A DNA stretch of 9,443 nucleotides from Clostridium sp. UBA6640 (GTDB lineage: Bacteria > Bacillota > Clostridia > Clostridiales > Clostridiaceae). The notes below the pieces were generated by a model. It saw nothing but the letters and a program-made list of their open reading frames with translations. It was not told the DNA's origin and did not search any database. How positions within the stretch are numbered: the stretch's first letter is position 1; each line of letters starts with the position of its first letter. The position numbers and the translations under genes are program-made. Shown piece by piece: positions 1 through 7,528 of this stretch. The DNA lies in NCBI RefSeq assembly GCF_002455975.1, contig NZ_DKLM01000060.1, forward strand, positions 22,754-32,196. Direction: 5' to 3'.

Positions 1-35
1 CTGTTCCCCAGAGGTGAAAAAATATTAACGCACGT

Positions 36-66
36 AAAAAAAGAAGTGCTTGGCACTTCTTTTTTT
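36..66 (-). terminator. Intrinsic terminator after kamE, probably bidirectional
   Basis: A perfect inverted repeat pairs 36-49 with 53-66 around a three-base loop (50-52). The core is GAAGTGC / GCACTTC, flanked by seven A on one side and seven T on the other. Read on the minus strand it starts only a few bases beyond the kamE stop and gives a GC-containing hairpin followed by a U tract, so it should end the lysine operon transcript. Because the A and T tracts are symmetrical, it would work equally well for a plus-strand transcript arriving from the left. Nothing recognisable lies in bases 1-35. Confidence 0.92.
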
Positions 67-71
67 ATATA

Positions 72-860
72 TTATGCTAAATTTCTTGCAACTATTTCTG
101 TTACTGCAAATGAAGCAACGTCATCTGCGTATTTTCCTGGTCCAAATCCAGCATCGTAACCAAGCTCTTTAGCAAGCTCGTGAGTTATTCTTGGACCTCC
201 AGCTATTAATATAACTTTATCTCTTATTCCTTCAGCTTCTAAAAGCTCAACAAGGTTAGTTAAGTTTTGAATGTGAACATCTTTTTGAGTTACTGTTTGA
301 GATACTAGTAAAACGTCTGCTTTAAGTTCTATAGCCTTTTTAATAAACTCTTCGTTCTCAACTTGGCTTCCTAAGTTGTAAGCTTCTACCATAGGGTATC
401 TTTCAAGACCATAATGTCCTGCAAAACCTTTCATGTTCATGATAGCGTCTATACCAACTGTATGAGCATCTGTTCCTGTACTTGCACCTATGATAACTAC
501 TTCTCTTTTGATGTTTTCTTTGATGTATTCACCAACTTCTTGCATATCCATTGTATCAACTTCTACTGTTTGAACATGAATTTCTTCATAGTTTACAGTG
601 TGAGTTAAAGAACCATAAACAACATAGAAGGTAAATTCTTTATCTAATGCTTCATGATGTGCAACGTTAGGCTCTTTAATACCCATAGCCTTTGCAAGTT
701 GTACTGCTGCTTCTGCTCCTCTTTCATTGTCTTCTACTGGAAGAGTAAAGCTCACTTGAACCTTACCGTCATTCATAGTATCTCCATAAGGCTTAAGTTT
801 AGTTAAATCTAAATTTTTATCGAAATCTTTATTATCTGTTGAATATAATCCACCGCTCAT
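72..860 (-). CDS. kamE: Lysine (beta-lysine) 5,6-aminomutase, beta subunit
   Basis: This is the small subunit (262 aa) of the adenosylcobalamin- and PLP-dependent lysine 5,6-aminomutase, which moves the terminal amino group of L-beta-lysine (or D-lysine) to carbon 5, giving 3,5-diaminohexanoate (2,5- from D-lysine). A Rossmann-like B12 domain fills the C-terminal half. The base-off cobalamin motif DAHTVG is at residues 131-136, with His133 as the expected cobalt ligand. Lys144 in MNMKG matches the lysine known in this family to form the PLP Schiff base. GGP near 221-223 and GFGPG near 238-242 are typical of the B12 fold. Start: GGAGG lies 10-14 bases upstream, inside the end of kamD. The kamD stop and this ATG share one base (TAATG), so the subunits are translationally coupled. 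It is the last gene of the operon. Identification is secure. Confidence 0.96.
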   Translation of the reverse strand: MSGGLYSTDNKDFDKNLDLTKLKPYGDTMNDGKVQVSFTLPVEDNERGAEAAVQLAKAMGIKEPNVAHHEALDKEFTFYVVYGSLTHTVNYEEIHVQTVEVDTMDMQEVGEYIKENIKREVVIIGASTGTDAHTVGIDAIMNMKGFAGHYGLERYPMVEAYNLGSQVENEEFIKKAIELKADVLLVSQTVTQKDVHIQNLTNLVELLEAEGIRDKVILIAGGPRITHELAKELGYDAGFGPGKYADDVASFAVTEIVARNLA

Positions 861-2416
861 TATTTGTTACCTCCTAACATTAAATCTATAAATGGGTTGA
901 AGTAACCTTCCTCTTTCTGTACAACACCAGCAAGGCCTTTTCCACCGTCAAATGGTCTTTTGATTCCACCAAATTTACCTTGTTCTAATGTCTTAAATAA
1001 ACCTTCTTTTTCTATATCTTGTATTAGGTCTGTAGCTTTTCCTAAGACTTCATCTACTCTTGTTTCCATTATTCCGCCTTTTTTATAAGTAATTTCATCT
1101 CCAAGATCTTTCATTGTGCTGAAGATGTATTGAGCGTTCTCTATTGATAGAGCTCTATCACTCATGAATGGAGTGTGTATAGCTTCTGTTAACATTCCTA
1201 ATAAATGAAGTTTTTGTCCTGTAAGTATTGTTACCATGTTAAATAATGCGTCTTGAACATGTCCTTTAAATACATTACCAGTTTTGAACTTAGTTGGTGG
1301 CATATATTTAAGTGGTGCTTTAGGGAATATTTCTCTTGCCATTTGTGCTTGTGCAAGTTCAAGTAAGAATCCATTTTCTACATTTGGGTTAATTTCAAAT
1401 GCATGTCCAAGTCCCATTTGCTCTTCTGGAAGACCAGCAGTTAATGCAAATTGCTCATTGATAAATTGAGAAGCTAAAACTGTATGCGCTTCCTCAACAG
1501 CATCTGCAGTTGTTAAGTAGTTATCTTCTCCTGTGTTGATGATAACTCCAGCAAATCCATTGATTATTCTTGAGAAATATTGGTCAACAAGTGTTCTTTG
1601 CATGTTGATATCTCTGAATAATATTCCATATAATGCGTCATTAAGCATTACGTCTAGTCTTTCTAATGCTCCCATTGCAGCTATTTCTGGCATACAAAGT
1701 CCTGAACAATAGTTACAAAGTCTTATGTATCTTCCTAATTCTTCTCCTACTTCATCAAGAGCAGCTCTCATAAGTCTGAAGTTTTCTTGAGTTGCAAAAG
1801 TTCCTCCGAAACCTTCTGTTGTTTCTCCATATGGTACGTAGTCAAGAAGACTTTGTCCTGTTGTTCTTATAACAGCTATAACATCAGCGCCTTGTTTAGC
1901 AGCAGCTTTAGCTTGAATTATATCTTCATAAATGTTACCTGTTGCAACTATAACATAAAGATATGGACCAGTTTTATCGCCAAATCTTCCTAAATACTCT
2001 TCTCTTTTTCCTCTATTTGTTCTTATTCTTTCAACAGTTTCTTTAGCAACTTTATCAATTACCATTTTAATTTCAAAGTCATCGTGCATTGGAACTTTAG
2101 TTAAATCTAATTCTCCTTTAGCAACTTTTTCAGCTACTTCTTGTGCAGTTAATCCTGTTTCTATCATAGCGTTTCCTATGAATTTAGAAGCACCTAATGA
2201 TAATCCATTTCCGTTTTTAATGTTGTCAACCACAACGTTTGGTAGTGGTACCCCAAACTCATCTACGTTGTCTATTCCTAGTAATCTACATACAGTTCTT
2301 TCAACTGCTACTGTAGTATGTCTATCTATAAATTCTTGAGTATCCTTAGCGATATTTTTTGATGACTCTCTAGCCTTATCTACTAAATTCCAGTCTAAAT
2401 TTATCTTACTATTCAT
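860..2416 (-). CDS. kamD: Lysine (beta-lysine) 5,6-aminomutase, alpha subunit
   Basis: This is the large, TIM-barrel-type subunit (518 aa from the start chosen) of lysine 5,6-aminomutase. It binds substrate and, with KamE, adenosylcobalamin and PLP. Family stretches include TTVAVERTVCRLLG near residue 35, the glycine-rich DYVPYGETTEGFGGTFA region near 190-210, RLCNYCSGLCMPE near 235, and the C-terminal GGKGLAGVV. The frame is open to an upstream ATG at 2422, but GAGGAGG (2423-2429) directly abuts that codon. The ATG at 2416 has a normal 6-base spacing, and its N-terminus (MNSKINLDWNLV) lines up with the KamD start I recall from C. sticklandii, so 2416 is preferred. The start overlaps the end of kamC by 8 bases and the stop overlaps kamE by one, indicating coupled translation. 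No frameshift or missing segment was seen. Confidence 0.95.
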   Translation of the reverse strand: MNSKINLDWNLVDKARESSKNIAKDTQEFIDRHTTVAVERTVCRLLGIDNVDEFGVPLPNVVVDNIKNGNGLSLGASKFIGNAMIETGLTAQEVAEKVAKGELDLTKVPMHDDFEIKMVIDKVAKETVERIRTNRGKREEYLGRFGDKTGPYLYVIVATGNIYEDIIQAKAAAKQGADVIAVIRTTGQSLLDYVPYGETTEGFGGTFATQENFRLMRAALDEVGEELGRYIRLCNYCSGLCMPEIAAMGALERLDVMLNDALYGILFRDINMQRTLVDQYFSRIINGFAGVIINTGEDNYLTTADAVEEAHTVLASQFINEQFALTAGLPEEQMGLGHAFEINPNVENGFLLELAQAQMAREIFPKAPLKYMPPTKFKTGNVFKGHVQDALFNMVTILTGQKLHLLGMLTEAIHTPFMSDRALSIENAQYIFSTMKDLGDEITYKKGGIMETRVDEVLGKATDLIQDIEKEGLFKTLEQGKFGGIKRPFDGGKGLAGVVQKEEGYFNPFIDLMLGGNK

Positions 2417-3887
2417 TGCCATCCTCCTCGTTATAATAAGTTTTTGCTATATCTACTATGTCACTTTCAAGTCCTAATAACATAGCAATATTTAGTGCAT
2501 CTTTTGGCACCTTGTTTTCTTTAGAAACTTTCTCTAGCTTATATTCCATATGTTCTTGAATTATCTCTACAGAATGAGTCTTATTTAAATCTATTTTATA
2601 CTTTAATTTATCAAAATCCATATTTTTAAGCCCAATTACCTGATAATGATCCATAGTATCATCTACTACGCCATCATAATGAGTAGATATTAAACTTACG
2701 CTATTAAATTTGGACAAATATCTTGCTAATGATTTTACTAAATAGAATCCTTCTTTTGGGTTAGTTCCCCTTGCAAATTCATCTAATGCTATAAAGCCAT
2801 CTGCTCTTTTTGCACACTCAACAACTTCTTTAAGCTTAATAATCTCAGCTCCAAAAGTACTAAGTCCTTTTGATATAGATTGCATATCATCTGATATAAA
2901 GTGTATAAAATCTAATACAGGAAATGTTGCTTTCTCAGCAAATACAAAAAAGCCCATTTGTCCTAAAAATAAATTTAATACTATAGTTTTGAGAGTTACA
3001 CTCTTTCCACCCATATTGGCACCAGTAATTACTGTTGTGCCATTTTTAAGCTTAACACTAACAGGTGTGAACTTCTTACTTTTTTTACTTAAAATACTTT
3101 TAATTTCAGGGTTAAAGGCATTGTCTAATTCTATTTTCATATTATCACTTATCGTAGGTCTAACTGCATCATACTTCAATGCTAGCCTGCCTTTTGCAAT
3201 GATAAGATCTAACTTTCCTATGGATTTTAAATTTTTGTTTATTTTTGGCCCAAACTTAGATATTTCTTCACTTAAGCCTTGTCTTATCTTAAGTTCTTCA
3301 GCTTCCTCTAAAATAACAATTTCTAAACGTTGTTGTTTTAACTTTGATATTTCATCTTCATCATTTGAAGCATATATCTTTTTTTCTACTTCTTTTTTCT
3401 TTTCTCTTATTTCTCTAAGCTCTTGAGAATACTTATCATACACATGGAAGGTTGGTATTCTTTTCTTCTCTGGATCTAAAAGATCTAAAACTTCTGTAAG
3501 ATAGGAAAACTCTATTTCTTTAATATCAAGTTTTATCTTATCTACTACAGTTTTAAGCTCTTCTATAAGCATTGAAAAATATTTTATCTCATAAAGCTCA
3601 ACCTCATCTAAGGCTTCCATTTCCATAGCTCTCTTTATGGAATTCCTAATGTCTTTAAATTTACAAAATATTCTTCCTATATCTTTAAAGGCATCTTCAT
3701 TTTTTTTCATTGAATTTATAACTTTTTCTAAATTATCAAATTCATCTATTAGCAGAGCTTTCTCTTGCACTTTAAAAGGTTTAATTTTTTTCTTTTCTTC
3801 TACGCCATAAAAAGTAGTTATATCTAACTCCTCCATGAGAAAACTAAACCCTATTTGCCTTCTTTGCTCATCATCTAAAAACTTCAT
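2409..3887 (-). CDS. kamC: KamC: MutS-like ATPase of the lysine aminomutase cluster
   Basis: Numbered from the start chosen (492 aa), the C-terminal half is a MutS-type ABC ATPase: Walker A GANMGGKS at 289-296, Walker B IALDEFARGTNPKEG with Asp369/Glu370, and a switch-type histidine in ISTHYD (His403). The N-terminal half is helical and highly charged, with a probable coiled coil around 150-200 rich in Glu and Lys. It lacks the N-terminal mismatch-recognition domain and its Phe-X-Glu motif, so it is unlikely to repair DNA. The same MutS-like gene sits between kamB and kamD in other lysine-fermentation clusters. A chaperone or reactivation role for the B12-dependent aminomutase is inference. 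Start: the frame opens at 3911, inside kamB, but GGAGGG at 3895-3900 sits 7 bases before the ATG at 3887, one base after the kamB stop. The symbol follows the kamA-B-C-D-E order. Confidence 0.82.
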   Translation of the reverse strand: MKFLDDEQRRQIGFSFLMEELDITTFYGVEEKKKIKPFKVQEKALLIDEFDNLEKVINSMKKNEDAFKDIGRIFCKFKDIRNSIKRAMEMEALDEVELYEIKYFSMLIEELKTVVDKIKLDIKEIEFSYLTEVLDLLDPEKKRIPTFHVYDKYSQELREIREKKKEVEKKIYASNDEDEISKLKQQRLEIVILEEAEELKIRQGLSEEISKFGPKINKNLKSIGKLDLIIAKGRLALKYDAVRPTISDNMKIELDNAFNPEIKSILSKKSKKFTPVSVKLKNGTTVITGANMGGKSVTLKTIVLNLFLGQMGFFVFAEKATFPVLDFIHFISDDMQSISKGLSTFGAEIIKLKEVVECAKRADGFIALDEFARGTNPKEGFYLVKSLARYLSKFNSVSLISTHYDGVVDDTMDHYQVIGLKNMDFDKLKYKIDLNKTHSVEIIQEHMEYKLEKVSKENKVPKDALNIAMLLGLESDIVDIAKTYYNEEDGNE

Positions 3888-3888
3888 T

Positions 3889-4914
3889 TTATAACCCTCC
3901 AACCACATCAAAAACTGGTATATTAAGTTCTTTTTTAAGTTCTTCTACGAACTTAACTTTATCAAACTCATACCCATAAGGAGATCTAGGATTTGTGGTA
4001 ACACATAATACATTTATAGGGTTTATAACCTTAAGAATTCCCCCCTGCTTTTGGAATTTATAAAGAGTATCCTTTGATAAGAAAACCTTTGTTCCATCTT
4101 CTGCAAGGAAGGTTACATTTTTATAAAGATTTGTGGATTTCATAATATCCTCAATTAAACTATCAGATACTACACCTCTAACTACCACATAGGAGGTATT
4201 TTCATCTAAGGCTTCTACTATTTCCTTTGACGCCTCTAAGGAAGTTTTTACTTCTAAGCCTTTAAAAGTTTTTTCATTACTTATAATACCAATTCGTGTA
4301 TCTTTATTTATAGTTTCACACATTTGTAAAATTTCTTGATTTTGCTCATGGGGTAAGCTCAATAATTTTACAGTGTGAACTGTTTCTTCAACTACTTTTC
4401 TCATGCTTCTTGATAATGCTGCACCTGTTGATAGAATAGTGGCTTTTGTAGTTGCGGGAGATGCAAAAGTCTTTCTACTTAGTGCGCCATCAACAATTAC
4501 AAGATCACAGTTTAAGCTTAAAAGTTCATCACGAATTTCAGTCATATAAGAGTTTACAGAAGGTCCTCCTAAATCTACATAACCATCACTTAAAGCCCTA
4601 CAAATAACAATCTCTCCCATAGGAGTATGTATTCCTGTGGTCTTAAGAATTTCTTTTGTTATATCGCTATTGAATAAACATTGTTTAGCTGTTGCTATTA
4701 TTGTGTTTTTTTCTATATATATTTTTGGTTTTTCCGTTGCTGTAACCCTATCTAAATCTTCTCCATCACGACCTATTGAAGTCAGGCCAAGGAGCCTATT
4801 GCCCCTTGCCTCCTTCAATATATGATTTAATGTAGTAGTTTTACCTACGTTTTTATTCATTCCTATGATGGAAACACTATTATAGTCTTTTACAAGATCT
4901 AAAATACTATTCAT
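3889..4914 (-). CDS. kamB: KamB: P-loop protein of the lysine aminomutase cluster
   Basis: A 341-aa cytoplasmic protein with a Walker A motif GMNKNVGKTT at residues 18-27 and a likely Walker B strand DLVIVDGALSR at 137-147, so it should bind ATP or GTP. Both motifs lie in the N-terminal half. The rest has no motif I recognise and no membrane segment. It is the standard neighbour of the MutS-like kamC in lysine-fermentation operons. Involvement in aminomutase activation, cofactor loading or repair is inferred only from position and the nucleotide-binding fold. The ATG is 5 bases past the kamA stop. No convincing Shine-Dalgarno precedes it (the upstream bases are CAAGAATAGTAACG), so translation probably depends on ribosomes finishing kamA. 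It ends one base before the kamC start, with the kamC ribosome binding site inside its last codons. Confidence 0.8.
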   Translation of the reverse strand: MNSILDLVKDYNSVSIIGMNKNVGKTTTLNHILKEARGNRLLGLTSIGRDGEDLDRVTATEKPKIYIEKNTIIATAKQCLFNSDITKEILKTTGIHTPMGEIVICRALSDGYVDLGGPSVNSYMTEIRDELLSLNCDLVIVDGALSRKTFASPATTKATILSTGAALSRSMRKVVEETVHTVKLLSLPHEQNQEILQMCETINKDTRIGIISNEKTFKGLEVKTSLEASKEIVEALDENTSYVVVRGVVSDSLIEDIMKSTNLYKNVTFLAEDGTKVFLSKDTLYKFQKQGGILKVINPINVLCVTTNPRSPYGYEFDKVKFVEELKKELNIPVFDVVGGL

Positions 4915-4919
4915 CGTTA

Positions 4920-6170
4920 CTATTCTTGAACGTGTCTTTGATTTCTCTCTAATCCTACTGGTTCTAGAGCCATTCCTTCTCCGTTTAATAATCCAGCAAC
5001 TCCAACCTTATGAGCTTTTTTCTTTCCAGTGCAAACATCACAGCTGCATCCTGGAGTATAGTTTGTTGGCTCTGAATAAGTTGTTATAACACCTTCAAAG
5101 TTTCTTAATATTACTTTATCATGGCTTTGTGAAATAACGTAGTTTGGCATAACTGGAGTTTTTCCACCACCGCCTGGAGCGTCAACAACGAATGTTGGTA
5201 CGCAGTATCCTGAAGTATGTCCTCTTAATCCTTCAATGATTTCGATACCTTTAGAAACTGGAGTTCTGAAGTGCTCAAGTCCTAATGATAAGTCACATTG
5301 ATAGATGTAGTAAGGTCTTACTCTTATTTTTACTAATGTGTTAACTAATTCTTTCATTACGTGTACGCAATCGTTAACTCCTCTTAATAAAACTGATTGG
5401 TTTCCTAGAGGTACTCCTGCATCAGCAAGTAATTGACAAGCTCTAGTAGATTCTTCAGTTATTTCATTTGGATGGTTAAAGTGAGTGTTTAACCATACTG
5501 GATGATATTTTTTAAGCATATTTGCGAACTCAGGAGTAATTCTTTGCGGAAGAACAACTGGAGTTCTTGAACCTATTCTTACTATTTCAACGTGTGGTAT
5601 TTCTCTTAATTTAGCTATGATGTACTCTAATACGTCATCTGATACTAAAAGTGCATCTCCACCTGATAATAATACGTCTCTAACTTGAGGAGTATTTCTG
5701 ATATACTCTATTGCGTTATCTATTCTTTCCATTGGCATAGAGTCATCACTTTGTCCTGCAAATCTTCTTCTTGTACAGTGTCTGCAGTACATTGAGCACA
5801 TATCAGTTATTAATAATAATACTCTGTCTGGATATCTATGAGTTAATCCAGGTACTGGTGAATCTGTATCTTCATGTAATGGATCTTCAAGATCTGCATC
5901 AGCTTTATTAAGCTCTAATGCTGTTGGAATAGCTTGTTTTCTTACTGGATCATTAGGATCGTTAGGATCGATTAATGATAGATAATATGGAGTAATAGCC
6001 ATTCTTAATGTTTTTACACATTGAGCTACACCCTCTTCTTCTTCTTTTGTTAATGGTATGTATTTTTTTAACTCTTCAACAGTTTCTATTCTGTTTCTTA
6101 CTTGCCATCTCCAGTCATTCCAGTCTGCGTCGCTAACATCTTTAAATAATTCATATCTTCTATTTATCAT
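4920..6170 (-). CDS. kamA: L-lysine 2,3-aminomutase (radical SAM)
   Basis: Catalyses L-lysine to L-beta-lysine, the first committed step, using a [4Fe-4S] cluster, S-adenosylmethionine and PLP. At 416 aa it has the full length of the clostridial enzyme. The cluster motif CSMYCRHC gives Cys125, Cys129 and Cys132. Arg134, Asp293 and Asp330 are the substrate-binding residues known in the family. The PLP lysine is Lys337 in GGGGKTP. The zinc-site cysteines are also present: Cys268 plus Cys375, Cys377 and Cys380 in CSCDVC, which join subunits in the C. subterminale enzyme. These numbers coincide exactly with that characterised protein as I remember it, and the whole sequence looks almost identical. 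GGAGGG at 6177-6182 is 6 bases before the ATG. The gap to kdd upstream is 53 AT-rich bases, and kamB follows 5 bases after the stop. Confidence 0.98.
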   Translation of the reverse strand: MINRRYELFKDVSDADWNDWRWQVRNRIETVEELKKYIPLTKEEEEGVAQCVKTLRMAITPYYLSLIDPNDPNDPVRKQAIPTALELNKADADLEDPLHEDTDSPVPGLTHRYPDRVLLLITDMCSMYCRHCTRRRFAGQSDDSMPMERIDNAIEYIRNTPQVRDVLLSGGDALLVSDDVLEYIIAKLREIPHVEIVRIGSRTPVVLPQRITPEFANMLKKYHPVWLNTHFNHPNEITEESTRACQLLADAGVPLGNQSVLLRGVNDCVHVMKELVNTLVKIRVRPYYIYQCDLSLGLEHFRTPVSKGIEIIEGLRGHTSGYCVPTFVVDAPGGGGKTPVMPNYVISQSHDKVILRNFEGVITTYSEPTNYTPGCSCDVCTGKKKAHKVGVAGLLNGEGMALEPVGLERNQRHVQE

Positions 6171-6223
6171 GATATTCCCTCCATCATTACATAATATAAA
6201 ATTTATTTAAATTGAAATTTAAA

Positions 6224-7267
6224 TTAAACGTATAGTTCTTCGAACATTTTTCTTAGGTTTGCGTTTTCTCTTAACTCTTCTAATGTTATTGCGGCATGTC
6301 CTTTAGTATATCCATTACCTACCATCATAGTTACGTCTTTACCTACACCTTCAGCTCCTAGTGCTGCTTTAGCAAATCCTGTAGCCATTGAGAAGAAGTA
6401 AACTGTTCCTTCATCTCTAACTGGTAATATTGTTGACATTTCTGTATTTTGAACGTTTACGCAGTTTATTGCAACGTCAACTTCTTTACCTTCGTTGTTT
6501 TCAAGTGCATGATTCATAACTTCTACTGGTTTAGTAGCATCTCCTATAACGATGTGTAATCTTGGTCCAAAATCTAATTTTCTTAATCTTGAAGCTTCTT
6601 CTTCGTTTCTTACTAATGCTATAACTCTTCCAGTTGGTCCAACTCTCTTAATAGCTTCGTAGCAGCAAAGCATTCCTGATTTTCCTGCTCCACCTAGTAT
6701 TAATACAGCTTCACCTGGTTTGCAAAGTTTAGCAACTTGAGCCGGTGCTCCACAAACGTCTAATGCAGCTAATGCTAATGTTTCTTCCATATCTTCTGGA
6801 AGTTTTGCATATATTCCACTTTCGAATAATATAGCTTTTCCTTTTATTTCAACTCTGTCGATATCTGGTTTAACATCTACTATTTTTTCTATTTTTAATG
6901 GAGTTAAAGATAATGATACTAATGTAGCTATTTTATCTCCAACTTTTAAATCTGTTGTTCCTTCTAAAGCTTCACCAATTTTTTCTATTGTTCCTATTAA
7001 CATTCCGCCTGATCCTGTTACAGGGTTTTGCATTTTTCCTCTTTCTGCAACAATTTCAAGTATTTTAGCTTTAACTTTTTCTATATCATGACCTGCTTCT
7101 TCTTCTATTTGAGTAAAGCTTGCAGAGTCAACGTTTAAAGCTTGTACGTCGATAAGTATTTCATTATCATAAATCTCCATGTCATTGTCTATCTTAAGCG
7201 CTGGTTGTGGTAAAACACCTTGTGGTTCTATAACTCTGTGAGTTCCGTATTTACATCCTTTTTTCAT
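6224..7267 (-). CDS. kdd: L-erythro-3,5-diaminohexanoate dehydrogenase
   Basis: A 347-aa NAD(P)-dependent oxidative deaminase that converts 3,5-diaminohexanoate, the KamDE product, to 3-keto-5-aminohexanoate and ammonia (EC 1.4.1.11). It resembles medium-chain dehydrogenases: an N-terminal GroES-like part with GSGGMLIGTIEKIG near 85-98 and VGDKIATLV near 109, then a Rossmann domain with VLILGGAGKSG near 188-198 and DVAINCVN near the nucleotide-binding edge. The N-terminal start (MKKGCKYGTHRVIEPQGVLPQ) is characteristic of the family. AGGGAG at 7275-7280 is 7 bases from the ATG. Unlike the other genes it has a long (261-base) upstream spacer, so it could be transcribed or processed separately from kal-kce. 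It lies directly ahead of kamA. No defects were seen. Confidence 0.94.
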   Translation of the reverse strand: MKKGCKYGTHRVIEPQGVLPQPALKIDNDMEIYDNEILIDVQALNVDSASFTQIEEEAGHDIEKVKAKILEIVAERGKMQNPVTGSGGMLIGTIEKIGEALEGTTDLKVGDKIATLVSLSLTPLKIEKIVDVKPDIDRVEIKGKAILFESGIYAKLPEDMEETLALAALDVCGAPAQVAKLCKPGEAVLILGGAGKSGMLCCYEAIKRVGPTGRVIALVRNEEEASRLRKLDFGPRLHIVIGDATKPVEVMNHALENNEGKEVDVAINCVNVQNTEMSTILPVRDEGTVYFFSMATGFAKAALGAEGVGKDVTMMVGNGYTKGHAAITLEELRENANLRKMFEELYV

Positions 7268-7444
7268 AATTTAGCTCCCTTCCCTATGTTCCTTTAAATT
7301 TTAAAATTAAATTGTAAAGTAGTATTTTTTCTTAAGGTTACGTTTTAAATATGTCGAATCCTAAATTATTTAATTCAATTTACAATTAAGATAGTTAGCA
7401 CAACTTGAAATTTGCACGCTAAGTTCATACAAAATTCTTTTCTC

Positions 7445-7476
7445 TTAATTATTGATAATAAAATTACAATAATTAA
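7445..7476 (-). repeat. 10-bp AT-rich inverted repeat in the kce-kdd spacer
   Basis: TTAATTATTG at 7445-7454 is perfectly repeated inverted as CAATAATTAA at 7467-7476, with a 12-base spacer. In RNA it would be a weak hairpin of mostly A-U pairs, with no U tract after it on the minus strand, so it is not a terminator. It could be an operator or an RNA processing or stability element. In DNA this AT-rich, a chance origin cannot be excluded. Confidence 0.4.
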
Positions 7477-7499
7477 AGATTCAACATTGCTTTAAAACG

Positions 7500-7527
7500 A
7501 TAACATTTATGTTAATTTTAATGTCAA
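7500..7527 (-). promoter_or_regulatory. Possible internal promoter ahead of kdd
   Basis: On the minus strand a perfect -35 box TTGACA (7522-7527) is followed after 16 bases by TGTTAT (7500-7505), which matches 4 of 6 positions of a sigma-A -10 box. The -10 overlaps a palindrome, TAACAT-TT-ATGTTA at 7501-7514, which could be an operator or chance. If used, it would give kdd and the genes after it a leader of about 230 bases. The suboptimal -10 and the AT-rich context keep confidence low. Confidence 0.35.
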
Positions 7528-7528
7528 A

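Larger units (their letters stand above)
7268..7528 (-). other. 261-base AT-rich spacer between kce and kdd
   Basis: This is the only large gap inside the operon. No open frame of credible size, tRNA or known riboswitch pattern was found. Apart from the kdd ribosome binding site it contains a TTGACA box 2 bases after the kce stop, an inverted repeat at 7501-7514, a 10-bp inverted repeat at 7445-7476, and a possible weak stem on the minus strand pairing TTAGCG with TGCTAA (about 7396-7422). No hairpin here has a GC-rich stem plus U tract, so I see no intrinsic terminator. The function may be an internal promoter, an mRNA processing site or a stabilising leader for kdd and kamA. Confidence 0.5.

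Noticed and set aside
2989..3426. Plus-strand open frame of 145 codons opposite kamC
   Set aside because: It is antisense to the conserved ATPase region, has a hydrophobic low-complexity product typical of reversed AT-rich coding DNA, and matches no family I recognise.
2409..3887. Annotation as DNA mismatch repair protein MutS/MutS2
   Set aside because: Only the ATPase core matches; the N-terminal recognition domains and a C-terminal Smr nuclease domain are absent, and the location in the lysine operon points to a metabolic accessory role.
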